This document shows positions 1-8,350 of a stretch of 62,002 nt of DNA, piece after piece. A program made the translations under genes and the position numbers. This stretch comes from Flavobacteriales bacterium (GTDB lineage Bacteria; Bacteroidota; Bacteroidia; CAIKAF01). The notes under the pieces are model-generated. The model was not told where the DNA came from and did not search any database. It saw only the letters and a program-made list of their open reading frames with translations. The stretch covers positions 1 to 62,002 of the forward strand of contig JAKRSD010000001.1 in NCBI GenBank assembly GCA_022402535.1, in the 5' to 3' direction. The first letter of the stretch is position 1. The number at the start of each line of letters is the position of its first letter.

Positions 1-2
1 GG

Positions 3-596
3 CCGCTTTCGCTCCTTCACTTAAATGGCTATGAAAGTAACACCATGGGAACGGGTGGTTTTCGGAATTGGATGCGCAGCGGCATTACCATTACCGCCAA
101 CGATGATATTATGTACATGGGGCCCAGAGCCAATGCCTTAGACAGAACGGATGCCATGTTTGTATGGGGAGATAATTCCCAGACGGGTAGTTTAGGACCG
201 GATAATCTGCTTTTTGCCTTTACGGCAGGTTTTGGAGATAATACTGTTCCCGGTGCAGACCTTGACGGTACTGCACCCAATGGCCGCGAAATTATGCGCC
301 TTACGGCTACAGGCAACGTGGGCATGGGACCAAGGTTCAGCAATGCGGCCCAGCCGCAGAGCCAACTGCACATAAACGGAGAAAATGCCGTGAGCACCTG
401 GTTTCAACTTTCTAACCAAACCGGCACGGGAATGCTCGCTGCCGATGGTTTACCTATAGGTGTATTAAACACAGGTACGACAGAAATCAGGCAGCAGGAA
501 AACCAGCCGCTGAAATTATTTACCAACAGTGTTGAGCGTATGCATGTAAATGCAAATGTAGTACAGCCCCTAATTATAACAGAAATGGTTTTATAG
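3..596 (+). CDS. C-terminal fragment of a repeat-rich surface (tail-fibre-like) protein, probably frameshifted
   Basis: The frame is open to the left edge of the window, so only the end of a larger protein is present; the ATG at 45 is probably internal. The roughly 197 visible residues are Gly/Asn-rich, with phrases such as GNVGMG and SQLHINGENAV that resemble long adhesin or tail-fibre-like proteins of Bacteroidota. The frame stops at 594-596, but frame 2 continues sensibly from about 563 (NRNGFIGLNNSDSRFK) to a TAA at 626-628. An indel near 555-563 is therefore likely. No T9SS sorting domain is seen. It is either a decayed gene or a sequence error; the function is unknown. Confidence 0.5.
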   Translation, partial: PLSLLHLNGYESNTMGTGGFRNWMRSGITITANDDIMYMGPRANALDRTDAMFVWGDNSQTGSLGPDNLLFAFTAGFGDNTVPGADLDGTAPNGREIMRLTATGNVGMGPRFSNAAQPQSQLHINGENAVSTWFQLSNQTGTGMLAADGLPIGVLNTGTTEIRQQENQPLKLFTNSVERMHVNANVVQPLIITEMVL

Positions 597-624
597 GGCT
601 GAATAACAGCGACTCCCGTTTTAA

Positions 625-653
625 ATAAGGTTGGTTTTATTCGCCAACCTTAT
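625..653. repeat. perfect 10-bp inverted repeat after the fragment
   Basis: ATAAGGTTGG (625-634) and CCAACCTTAT (644-653) are exact reverse complements around a 9-base loop. There is no U-tract on either side, so a classical intrinsic terminator is uncertain. The frame-2 stop codon of the preceding fragment lies inside the left arm. It could be a terminator without a T-run or a small repeat element. Confidence 0.5.
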
Positions 654-687
654 GTGCCTATACCATAGCACAACAGAGTTCTATTTT

Positions 688-1386
688 TTACAATAATGAA
701 TAGAGTTCACCAAGGGATTGAATCGTACTCGGGCAGATTTCATTTGTTTGCTCCCTTTCCTGATTAAAATGTATGGCTTTCATGCCCACCAGTCTGGCTC
801 CTTCCACATCCACCACGGGGTCATCGCCAATCATCAGGCTTTCGTAAGCATAGGCATTTCCGCAGGCAAGGGCGAATTTAAAAATGCCGGCATCGGGTTT
901 TTTGCATCCGGCTTTTTCGCTGGTGGTAACGGTTTTAAAGTATTTTTCAATGCCACACTTTTCGAGTTTAATATGTTGTACTTCTTCAAACCCATTGGTG
1001 ATGATATGTAGGGTGTATTTTGGGGAAAGGTATTCAAGTACTTCTTTTGCACCGGGTATTAAATGCGTTTTGTAGGGGGCAGAGTGAATATAATCATCTC
1101 CCAGTGCCTCGGCTAATGCTTGATTGTTGATGCCGAATTCGTTCAGAGCCATTAAAAAACGGGTAAACCTCAACTCCGTTTTTTGAATTTGGTTTTTTCG
1201 GTACAAATCCCAGCAATACTCGTTTTTTTTGATGTACACTTCAATAAAATCCTCTTTACGGATGTTGAAATTTTCGAGCCGGTGACGTTCAAAAATTTCG
1301 GAAAGGGCTTCGGAAGAGTTTTTTTCAAAATCCCAAAGGGTTTTATCCAAGTCGAAAAAAATATGTCGTACGTCTGTAAATATCAT
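688..1386 (-). CDS. HAD hydrolase, YjjG-type noncanonical pyrimidine nucleotidase
   Basis: A 232-residue HAD-superfamily phosphatase. Motif I is FFDLDKTLWD with the two catalytic Asp at residues 12 and 14. Motif II is TNGFEEVQ, motif III the Lys in GCKKPDAGIF, and motif IV IGDDPVVDVEGA. Length and motif spelling match the YjjG family, which dephosphorylates (noncanonical) pyrimidine nucleotides such as dUMP and is thought to clean nucleotide pools. The start overlaps the stop of the upstream membrane-protein gene by four bases (ATGA), so the two are cotranscribed behind upp. The pairing with uracil salvage fits a pyrimidine role, which is inference. Confidence 0.82.
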   Translation of the reverse strand: MIFTDVRHIFFDLDKTLWDFEKNSSEALSEIFERHRLENFNIRKEDFIEVYIKKNEYCWDLYRKNQIQKTELRFTRFLMALNEFGINNQALAEALGDDYIHSAPYKTHLIPGAKEVLEYLSPKYTLHIITNGFEEVQHIKLEKCGIEKYFKTVTTSEKAGCKKPDAGIFKFALACGNAYAYESLMIGDDPVVDVEGARLVGMKAIHFNQEREQTNEICPSTIQSLGELYSLL

Positions 1387-1835
1387 CGGATGAGTTCATT
1401 GATTGCCGAAAAGAAAACCGTCCATGCCGTTACGGATGCCATCATATACACCAGAATCAGTTTTTTGTTTTTAAAATAGCGGACTGCCAAAAAGTTGCCC
1501 ACCGGAATGCTCAAAAAAAGCGGGGTTAAAAATGCAATACCGGGCAGACCATATTTAGCTTTTATGAGAACCATGCGACGGCTGCTTTTGGTGATTTTCT
1601 TTTTGAATTTTTTGGGTTTGTTTTTTCGGAGACGTTCAGCAATTCTTTCTATCAGCCGGTTGATTAAATCCCCGGCATAAATAAACACCAGATTGCCCAG
1701 TAAACCCGCCGTAATCCCAAACAGCACCGACTCGCCAAAGCTGAATCCGTGCAGCCGTATGGTAGGCAAAAAAGCCATCCCGAACTTCACCGAACAGAGT
1801 AAAAGTCCTGCAAGTAAACCGCCGATTTTATCCAC
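1383..1835 (-). CDS. small integral membrane protein, possibly Sm_multidrug_ex/COG2426-like
   Basis: A 150-residue protein with about four hydrophobic segments and a very basic central loop (KNKPKKFKKKITKSSRR, around residues 70-88). The segment after the loop (YGLPGIAFLTPLFLSIPVG) resembles the small multidrug export-like family; I offer this as a resemblance only. Translation begins with GTG at 1835, five bases after the upp stop, and the end overlaps the nucleotidase start by four bases. It therefore sits inside a three-gene operon. Function unknown. Confidence 0.6.
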   Translation of the reverse strand: MDKIGGLLAGLLLCSVKFGMAFLPTIRLHGFSFGESVLFGITAGLLGNLVFIYAGDLINRLIERIAERLRKNKPKKFKKKITKSSRRMVLIKAKYGLPGIAFLTPLFLSIPVGNFLAVRYFKNKKLILVYMMASVTAWTVFFSAINELIR

Positions 1836-1840
1836 CTCAA

Positions 1841-2491
1841 TTACATTTTGGGTCCGTAAGCCAGATCGCCCGCATCGCCCAAACCGGGTACGATATACGA
1901 TTTGGCATTCAGTTCCGGGTCAATAGCCCCCACCCAGATGGTGGTGTTCTCGGGCATATGTCTGCGTGTGTATTCCAGCCCTTCTTCGCTGGCTAATGCC
2001 GCCAGAATATGTGTATGTTTAGGTCGGCCCATATGTTCCACGAGTGCCTGCCAGGTAAGTACGATAGATTGCCCGGTGGCCAACATCGGATCGCAGAGTA
2101 TGAGCACCTTTTCGTTAATGGAAGGACTGCTCATATACTCAATTTTGATTTCGAACGTACTGTCTTTATGATGCTTTCGGTAAGCCGAAATGAACGCATT
2201 TTCGGCACCGTCAAAGTAGTTTAATACACCCTGATGCAGCGGAAGCCCCGCCCGCAATATGGTGCCTACCACAATGTCATCCGAAGGCAGGTTCATTTCC
2301 GACATGCCCAGCGGGGTTTCTATGTGGCGGGTTTCGTAGTTGAGTTTTTTACTGATTTCATAGGCCGAAATTTCGCCAATGCGCTCCAGATTTCTGCGAA
2401 AACGCATTCTGTCGTTGTGCACAGAAACGTTTCGTAATTCAGAAACAAACTGATTAAAAATAGAGTTGCGCTCTCCTAAGTTGTAAATCAT
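1841..2491 (-). CDS. upp: uracil phosphoribosyltransferase
   Basis: Makes UMP from uracil and PRPP (pyrimidine salvage, cytosol). The PRPP-binding loop is visible as LILCDPMLATGQS and the uracil-binding tail as YIVPGLGDAGDLAYG near the C terminus. I chose the ATG at 2491 (MIYNLGERNS), the usual start in Bacteroidota homologues, over the ATG eight codons upstream at 2515. The protein is then 216 residues, normal for Upp. First gene of an operon with a small membrane protein and a YjjG-like nucleotidase. Confidence 0.93.
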   Translation of the reverse strand: MIYNLGERNSIFNQFVSELRNVSVHNDRMRFRRNLERIGEISAYEISKKLNYETRHIETPLGMSEMNLPSDDIVVGTILRAGLPLHQGVLNYFDGAENAFISAYRKHHKDSTFEIKIEYMSSPSINEKVLILCDPMLATGQSIVLTWQALVEHMGRPKHTHILAALASEEGLEYTRRHMPENTTIWVGAIDPELNAKSYIVPGLGDAGDLAYGPKM

Positions 2492-2662
2492 GGTACTATT
2501 ATGCTTACAGGGCATGAAAGTACTTAGAAAATGCTATCCCTACAAATGACTTTTGTCGTCTTTTCGCTTTTTCCCATAAAATATATTTCTGCTGTAGACA
2601 TGTGTGTTTTTTAGTATAACTTTACCGGATAAGCAAATGAATAGGGCCGGATGGCCTGCTGT

Positions 2663-4237
2663 ATGACAAAGTCTTTAAAATCGATAATCACAGGGGTAAT
2701 CGGGGTTCTTTTTTCCACGTTCTGTTTCGCCCAGACTTCCGTGAAGTGGGGCAATGAAGTGAAATTAAAGGGGGGCGATTTTTATTCGGGAATCATATCC
2801 GAAATGGATAGTTCGCTGTATCTGCTGAAACTCAGAACAGAAGTGTTTTTTAACGATGGTTTTTATCTGGATAAGTTTGACGCCGGCACCCTGAATTTTA
2901 AAAACACTTATCCCATCCTGCTGCGCAATGCCCGTATTGAATCGGAGGGGCGCGAACTGGTTCCGTCGTTTGAAAAAGCCATGATGATTAACGGTGAACT
3001 GGCCGTTTTTCTTACCGCGTACGATAAAGCTTCCGACAATAATATTGCGTTTGTGGCCACGTTTGATAAAAATCATTTTCAGACGGGACTTATTGAGTTG
3101 GACCGGATAGTGAATGCAAAGCGCTATAACACCGGAGGGTTTGAATTTGTGCTTTCTCCCGATGCACAGAAACTGATGATTATCCGCAAACGGCCTTTTC
3201 AGAAAAAGGAAAATGCCCGCCTCGATTTTAAAATTTTAGATTCCCGTTTTGAATTGATTCATTCCAAATCGGTATTGCTGCCCTACAAGGAGAAAAACTT
3301 TGAAATAAAACGCCATGCCCTCGATAATCAGGGAAATGTGGTGCTTTTGGCCCGCATCGAAAAAGAAAACAAAGAGTTTCTGATTGCCGATCCGGGGCAT
3401 TATTTTTCGCTGATTGAATTTTCGCCCGAGGATACTTCCGGTGTGTTTGAATATGAGCTGAGCTCAGAAAACAGGATTCTGGCCGATTTGGATTTTATCC
3501 TCAGTAATAACGATGAAATTCTCATTCCCGGTTTTTACACTCTTCCCGGTAAGGAAGGCGTTCAGGGTACTTTTTTTATGTCGATAGACCGCCGGGAACA
3601 CAAAGTAAAATCGTCTGCCGTGAAATCGTTTGAGAAGAGCCTGCTGCTCGATTTTATTAACGAACGGAAATATAATAAAGGTATGGGCCTGCCCGGTTTT
3701 AATATCAATTACACCATTCCCATATCCACGGGTGGTTTGTATGTGGTTTCGGAACAATACTACATGAGCGAAGTATGCGGAAGAGACGGAAGGGGCTTTT
3801 TAAACTGCAACTACTACTATTATTATAACAGCCTGGTGGTTTTCCGTATTTCGGAATCGGGCGAAATTTTATGGAATACCGTAGTGCCCAAATATCAGTT
3901 TTCCATCAATGACGAAGGTTTTTACTCCTCGTTTTCGTTGGCGGTAACGGGCGACAGGCTTCATTTTATTTATAACGACCATCCCAAAAATATTCAGATT
4001 CAGAAAATGGCGGAGTATAAAATCATGACCCGCCCTTCTACCTCGCAGGCTATTCATGTAACGGTAAATCCTGATGGAACCTTCATCAAAGAACCGTTGT
4101 TCAGTAATAAGGATGAAAAGTTGATTTTGCGCCCGAAATTCAGCGGACAGGTGAAAGAAGGAGAAATGATTATTTCGGCCGTGCCCAAGAATAATTACGT
4201 AAAACTGGGAACGCTTACGTTCGATTCGCCCCGTTAA
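2663..4237 (+). CDS. secreted protein of unknown function
   Basis: I do not recognise this protein. From the ATG at 2663 it has about 524 residues with a clear signal peptide (SLKSIITGVIGVLFSTFCFAQ, cleavage near residue 24). An ATG four codons earlier at 2651 is possible. The mature part is soluble-looking and rich in beta-type alternation, and it has a run of Tyr residues (NCNYYYYYN). No enzymatic motif, sorting domain or membrane helix is evident. Upstream, TAACTTTA (2617-2624) differs from the -7 box TAnnTTTG by one base. Nothing in the neighbours suggests a role. Confidence 0.8.
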   Translation: MTKSLKSIITGVIGVLFSTFCFAQTSVKWGNEVKLKGGDFYSGIISEMDSSLYLLKLRTEVFFNDGFYLDKFDAGTLNFKNTYPILLRNARIESEGRELVPSFEKAMMINGELAVFLTAYDKASDNNIAFVATFDKNHFQTGLIELDRIVNAKRYNTGGFEFVLSPDAQKLMIIRKRPFQKKENARLDFKILDSRFELIHSKSVLLPYKEKNFEIKRHALDNQGNVVLLARIEKENKEFLIADPGHYFSLIEFSPEDTSGVFEYELSSENRILADLDFILSNNDEILIPGFYTLPGKEGVQGTFFMSIDRREHKVKSSAVKSFEKSLLLDFINERKYNKGMGLPGFNINYTIPISTGGLYVVSEQYYMSEVCGRDGRGFLNCNYYYYYNSLVVFRISESGEILWNTVVPKYQFSINDEGFYSSFSLAVTGDRLHFIYNDHPKNIQIQKMAEYKIMTRPSTSQAIHVTVNPDGTFIKEPLFSNKDEKLILRPKFSGQVKEGEMIISAVPKNNYVKLGTLTFDSPR

Positions 4238-4359
4238 GCGGGAGGGTTTGTTTAGTTGTTTTAATGTTTTTGTGTTCGGTTGTTCTTTTTGTTATCGGTT
4301 ATTAGGCAGGAGGCAAAAGGCAATAGTAAACATCATCAGCACAACGATTCATCAGCACA

Positions 4360-5259
4360 TCAAGCCGGTTCTTCGGTGGCGGTTTTGTGTTCCAGGTATA
4401 ATTCTTTGATGATGCCGTCGCTCAGTCCGATTTTAGGCACGATAATCTGTTTCACGTTGCAGAATTTGCAGATGTATAAAAAGATTTCACAGGCAGGTAT
4501 GATTACGTCGGCCCGATCGGTATTCAACCCCAATATATGTGTACGGTCGTGGTAACTCATGGCTTTCAGGGTGTTGTACATGTCTTTGAGCTTCTTCACC
4601 GAAAGGGGTTTTCCTTCCTTGAGCGCCGCCAGTTTATGTAGCCGGTTTATGTTTCCTCCCGAGCCGATACCATGCAAATCTTCGGGGCATTTTTCTTTAA
4701 TTTCTTTCAGAAAAAGTTTCATCCGCTTGCGGTCCTCTTCCATCACTTTTCCGGTAAGCATTCTTACGGTGCCGATGTTGAATGAAGAAGAAAGGATTTT
4801 TTTGTTTTTGGAAAACAGCGTGATTTCGGTGCTACCGCCTCCCACATCAATAAACAGGTACGATTTTTTGGGGTCGGGTGCTTCGGTTATTTTATTGCTG
4901 AAAATTACATCGGCTTCGGTTTTTCCGTCAATGATGTTAATGACCATACCGGTTTCGAAGTAAATCTTCTGAATTACCTCGAGACCGTTTTCGGCTTCGC
5001 GCATGGCACTGGTGGCATAGGCTCTGTATCCGTTTACTTCGTGTACATCCATCAGGGCTTTAAAAGCACTCATGCTTCGGATTAATTTCTGGATTTTCCG
5101 CTCAGATATGCGTCCGTCAGAAAAAACGTCTTCACCCAACCGAATGGGCAGTCTGGTCAATGAAATCTTTTTAAATACAGGAACTTCCCCGTCTTCAAAA
5201 ACATTGTAAAACAAAATGCGGATGGCATTGGAACCTATGTCTATAGCGGCAAATTTCAA
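4360..5259 (-). CDS. Ppx/GppA-family phosphatase (exopolyphosphatase-like)
   Basis: A 299-residue member of the ASKHA fold Ppx/GppA family, which hydrolyses polyphosphate or pppGpp. Phosphate-binding loops are seen at the N terminus (AIDIGSNAIRI) and centre (FIDVGGGSTEITLF), with a further glycine loop (GIGSGGNINRL). The length corresponds to the two-domain core without the C-terminal HD domain of E. coli Ppx, which is usual in Bacteroidota. Substrate preference cannot be read from the sequence. It is a single gene, divergent from the preceding secreted-protein gene's direction. Confidence 0.88.
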   Translation of the reverse strand: MKFAAIDIGSNAIRILFYNVFEDGEVPVFKKISLTRLPIRLGEDVFSDGRISERKIQKLIRSMSAFKALMDVHEVNGYRAYATSAMREAENGLEVIQKIYFETGMVINIIDGKTEADVIFSNKITEAPDPKKSYLFIDVGGGSTEITLFSKNKKILSSSFNIGTVRMLTGKVMEEDRKRMKLFLKEIKEKCPEDLHGIGSGGNINRLHKLAALKEGKPLSVKKLKDMYNTLKAMSYHDRTHILGLNTDRADVIIPACEIFLYICKFCNVKQIIVPKIGLSDGIIKELYLEHKTATEEPA

Positions 5260-5334
5260 CCCTCAGTATTTATGCTGCAAGTATCGCAATTTAGACCTAG
5301 TTATGGTTGTGCTGTCAGTAATAAATGATAACTA

Positions 5335-6417
5335 TTAAGCCGGTTGAATGGAAACGGTTTCATTTTCAGAACTTCCCAATTTTTCAATACGTGGATTCAT
5401 TACGGCAAACCACAGCGGCGGAACAAGCGCCATAATCATACATCCCGGATACCCCGTGGGTAACTGCGGACTTTCATCAAAATGTCGAAGAATCTGGTAT
5501 TTGCGTTGTGCTTTATAATGATGGTCGCTGTGGCGGGTGAGTTCGTAAAGGAAGATGCGTCCCAGTTCGTGGTCGCTGTTCCAGGAGTGGGTGGGTTTCA
5601 CTTTTTCGTAAATGCCCGGTGCCACCTCCTTGCGGCGCAGTCCGTAATGCTCCACATAATTTACGGTTTCCAGTAGTAGAATGCCCAAGAGCGATACCGC
5701 AAAGTAAAAAACAAGGGCTTTGGCCCCGAACAATAAAAATATACCGGCGGCAAACAGGCCCTGAAACAGGGCAAAACGAATCATTTCATTTTCGGGACTG
5801 ATTATTTTTTTACCTGATCTTTCCAGACGGATTTTTTCCAATTCCCATGCTGAGAGGTATGAGTAAATAATGGTGCGGAAGTAAAAAAGATAAATGATTT
5901 CATTTTTTTTGGAAGAAGCGGGGTCCAGCGGAGTCGATACATTTTTGTGGTGGCCGCGGTTATGCTCAATGATAAAATGCATGTAATTATTGGGAAGCAG
6001 CAGCATTTTGGCCAGTATGCGTTCAAACGCATTTTGGCGGTGTCCCAGTTCATGGGCCACATTAATACCCATAACCCCCAGGCAGATACCTACAGAAAAG
6101 GTGAGCCCCAGGTATTCATGAATTTGTAAGCCGGTGTGGCTTATGGTCCACAGAAAATAAAACAAAATGGCATAGAGTAAGGGCACATTAAGATAAAGCA
6201 GAATATCGAAAAACCGTTTTTCGGAGAGTTTCATTTCGGTGGCTTCGTCGTAGTTGGCATCCGTTCCCGGAAAAACCAATTCCAATAGAGGAATCACCAC
6301 AAAAGCAATGATGACCGTAGTCCACGAAGACCACCCCGCAAAATAAATGGCCACAAAAGCCGACACGGGCAGCAGAAAACTGATGAGGTATTTAGCGTTA
6401 TTCCAGCGAAGGTTCAT
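5335..6417 (-). CDS. AlkB-type membrane non-heme diiron monooxygenase (alkane 1-monooxygenase family)
   Basis: A 360-residue polytopic inner-membrane hydroxylase. All diagnostic histidine boxes are present: HELGHR, EHNRGHH, the AlkB-specific NYVEHYGL, and LTRHSDHHYKA. Roughly six hydrophobic segments surround them. Members insert oxygen into terminal methyl groups of alkanes or related lipids, using rubredoxin and its reductase; neither partner gene is in this window. NYVEHYGL places it nearer AlkB than acyl desaturases, but the true substrate could be a fatty acid or terpenoid. A minus-strand -7 box lies 22-29 bases upstream. Confidence 0.85.
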   Translation of the reverse strand: MNLRWNNAKYLISFLLPVSAFVAIYFAGWSSWTTVIIAFVVIPLLELVFPGTDANYDEATEMKLSEKRFFDILLYLNVPLLYAILFYFLWTISHTGLQIHEYLGLTFSVGICLGVMGINVAHELGHRQNAFERILAKMLLLPNNYMHFIIEHNRGHHKNVSTPLDPASSKKNEIIYLFYFRTIIYSYLSAWELEKIRLERSGKKIISPENEMIRFALFQGLFAAGIFLLFGAKALVFYFAVSLLGILLLETVNYVEHYGLRRKEVAPGIYEKVKPTHSWNSDHELGRIFLYELTRHSDHHYKAQRKYQILRHFDESPQLPTGYPGCMIMALVPPLWFAVMNPRIEKLGSSENETVSIQPA

Positions 6418-6438
6418 ATATCAATGTGATTAGATTCC

Positions 6439-6446
6439 CAAATGTA
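6439..6446 (-). promoter_or_regulatory. -7 promoter box of the AlkB-like gene
   Basis: Read on the minus strand this is TACATTTG, an exact match to the Bacteroidota -7 consensus TAnnTTTG. It would start transcription near 6433, giving a leader of about 15 bases before the ATG at 6417. No convincing -33 TTG was identified. Confidence 0.5.
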
Positions 6447-6548
6447 GAAAAATATCAAACGTAAATCAAACACACGGCAAGTGGAACGTTTGCTTTTAAG
6501 CCTCCTCAAAAAAAGGTTAAAGATTAGGAAGTTTGGCAAAGCATTTGC

Positions 6549-6556
6549 TACATTTG
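6549..6556 (+). promoter_or_regulatory. -7 promoter box of the T9SS cargo gene
   Basis: TACATTTG matches TAnnTTTG exactly and lies 22 bases before the ATG at 6579. A TTTG at 6532-6535 may contribute to the -33 element, although the spacing (13 bases) is short. Confidence 0.5.
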
Positions 6557-6578
6557 GACAATAATTTAGCGAAAGAAT

Positions 6579-7316
6579 ATGAAAAAAGTTTTCCTGTTTA
6601 TGGCTGTTTTGGCAGTGAGTGCCGCTGTAAGAGCCCAAAGTTTTAATATACAGATATTAGATCCCAATAATAACGATGTAACCAACGGAACCTATGCCGT
6701 TCCCGGTATTGATGGTTCACAAGGCGGATATACAGACATCAAATTCAAAATTAAAAACAACGGAGCTTCGGATGTCGAGATTCGTGTACGACGCGAGAAT
6801 GTGCAAATGCCTTCCGGCTTCAATAATACCATCTGCATTGATGGATTTTGTTATCCTGCCGCAAACGATGAATCGCAGATTCCCTTCAATTTAGGGGCCG
6901 GAGTAACCGATTCTTCTTTTTATGGAACATTCAATAATCCTTCAGGCACCACCGGTGATTTGTGTGTAACGTATATCATTTTCAATTCTGCCGATGAGTC
7001 GCAGTTTGTAACGGTCAGAGCTTATTACGGTACATGCCTTACGGCTTCCATCGGGGAGGCGGTAACCGCGGAAAATGTAATGCTTTCGGCATTCCCGAAT
7101 CCGGCAAACGGAAGTGTAAACATCAAGTATAATCTGGGTGTTGAGGCCCGTCTTTTGGTTACGGATCTTACCGGAAAACAAGTGAAAAATGTAAAACTGA
7201 ATCCTGCCAATAATACGTTGCTTTTAGATATCAGCGATTTACGTCCCGGTGTTTATGTGTACTCGGTTCAGGCCGGAAACAAACGGGTAGTTTCCAAAAA
7301 ACTGATTGTAAAATAA
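6579..7316 (+). CDS. T9SS type A sorting domain-containing secreted protein
   Basis: A 245-residue protein with signal peptide (KKVFLFMAVLAVSAAVRAQ), a roughly 140-residue beta-rich passenger with four to five Cys, and a C-terminal T9SS type A sorting domain from about residue 165. That domain is recognised by AFPNPANGSV, VTDLTGKQV, LRPGVYVYSVQAG and the basic end KLIVK. The family is exported through the type IX system and anchored or released at the surface. The passenger shows no recognisable enzyme motif. A -7 box precedes it and an intrinsic terminator follows, so it is monocistronic. Confidence 0.85.
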   Translation: MKKVFLFMAVLAVSAAVRAQSFNIQILDPNNNDVTNGTYAVPGIDGSQGGYTDIKFKIKNNGASDVEIRVRRENVQMPSGFNNTICIDGFCYPAANDESQIPFNLGAGVTDSSFYGTFNNPSGTTGDLCVTYIIFNSADESQFVTVRAYYGTCLTASIGEAVTAENVMLSAFPNPANGSVNIKYNLGVEARLLVTDLTGKQVKNVKLNPANNTLLLDISDLRPGVYVYSVQAGNKRVVSKKLIVK

Positions 7317-7337
7317 TTTTTCACAAATACGCATTGT

Positions 7338-7370
7338 AAAGCCCCTTATTCAGGGGCTTTCTTTTTTTTA
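7338..7370 (+). terminator. intrinsic terminator
   Basis: AAAGCCCCT and AGGGGCTTT form a stem around a five-base loop (TATTC region), followed by C and eight T. It lies 21 bases after the stop of the T9SS cargo gene. Confidence 0.9.
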
Positions 7371-7426
7371 CGGAATCTGAAAATGCCGTTACTGAAATCG
7401 GTTTCGTTAAATTCATTTTGTTGCGT

Positions 7427-7434
7427 TATTTTTG
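7427..7434 (+). promoter_or_regulatory. -7 promoter box just before the acidic membrane-protein gene
   Basis: TATTTTTG matches TAnnTTTG. It ends eight bases before the ATG at 7442 and overlaps the alternative upstream start at 7418, which decides in favour of 7442. The transcript would be nearly leaderless. Confidence 0.5.
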
Positions 7435-7441
7435 GCGAATA

Positions 7442-8233
7442 ATGAAAGGAATATCCATTACAGGTGATTTAGAAAAAGACCAGCAGATTCTTATATTCGG
7501 AATCGGTGGGTTGATTGTGCTGATCGTATTGGCCATGATTTTGTTGCTGGTTTTAGTACTTGTCCGCCGAAATAAAGCAGCTAAACGGGCAGCAGAAGCC
7601 ATGATGCGGCCTGTAGAAGAACCCACAAAAGAAGAACAGTACAAACCGAAAGAAATTAACACTCCTGAGCCGGTTATTATTCCTCAAAAAGTAGAAACGT
7701 CCGTTGCTGAAGTTAAGCCCGAAACAGCCACTCCTGTAGTAGTTCAGTCAATACCCGAGCCCGTAAAAGCGCCCGAACCCGAATTGAAACAGGAAGAAAA
7801 GGCCCAACCGGTTGAATTGCCCAAATCAAGTCCTTCAAAGGAAATGAGTCTGGAAGAAAAGCTGGCTGAAATCAGACAACGGATGGCAGAAATAAAAAAG
7901 CAAAATCCTGAGGGGCCATCCATCGTTCTTCCCAAAGTGGGAGAGGTTTCTGCGGTTAAAACAGAAAGTCCTACCGTTGAAGAGCAACAGCCGGAAGAAG
8001 TGGTGGAAGTAATTGAAAATTCAGAAACACCCGAAGAACCGGTAGATGAAATTATTCAGGAATCTGCACCTGAAGAAGTTGTGTTGGATGCAACAGAACA
8101 GGAAAAGATAGAAACCCCATTGAATACTTCCGAAATAGAGGAGAAATCAACAGTTTTATCACCGTTTGATAAAAAAGATTTGCCCATGAAAAAGATGACT
8201 TTTGCCGAATGGGTAGAGATTTTTAAACAGTAA
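7442..8233 (+). CDS. single-pass membrane protein with Pro/Glu-rich tail, unknown function
   Basis: I do not recognise the family. The 263-residue protein has one strong transmembrane helix (around residues 17-42, GIGGLIVLIVLAMILLLVLV) followed by a basic stop-transfer stretch (RRNKAAKR). A long acidic, Pro/Glu/Val-rich and probably disordered region follows. A short helical segment (SLEEKLAEIRQRMAEIKKQ) lies in the middle and a folded-looking C-terminal peptide (MKKMTFAEWVEIFKQ) ends it. Cytoplasmic orientation of the tail is inferred from the positive residues. The start at 7442 follows from the promoter box at 7427-7434. Confidence 0.7.
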   Translation: MKGISITGDLEKDQQILIFGIGGLIVLIVLAMILLLVLVLVRRNKAAKRAAEAMMRPVEEPTKEEQYKPKEINTPEPVIIPQKVETSVAEVKPETATPVVVQSIPEPVKAPEPELKQEEKAQPVELPKSSPSKEMSLEEKLAEIRQRMAEIKKQNPEGPSIVLPKVGEVSAVKTESPTVEEQQPEEVVEVIENSETPEEPVDEIIQESAPEEVVLDATEQEKIETPLNTSEIEEKSTVLSPFDKKDLPMKKMTFAEWVEIFKQ

Positions 8234-8350
8234 TCCTTTCCGTATTTCGTCAGCGAAAAACCATTTTTTTGTTTTCCTGTTGATTTGGCGTACATTTATT
8301 CGTTAAAAAGCCTTAAAGAGTTGCGCTTCAAAATATTCACATATAAAGTC

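Noticed and set aside
3-628. Prophage tail-fibre gene
   Set aside because: The phrases resemble tail-fibre proteins, but no other phage gene is nearby and similar sequences occur in ordinary Bacteroidota surface proteins.
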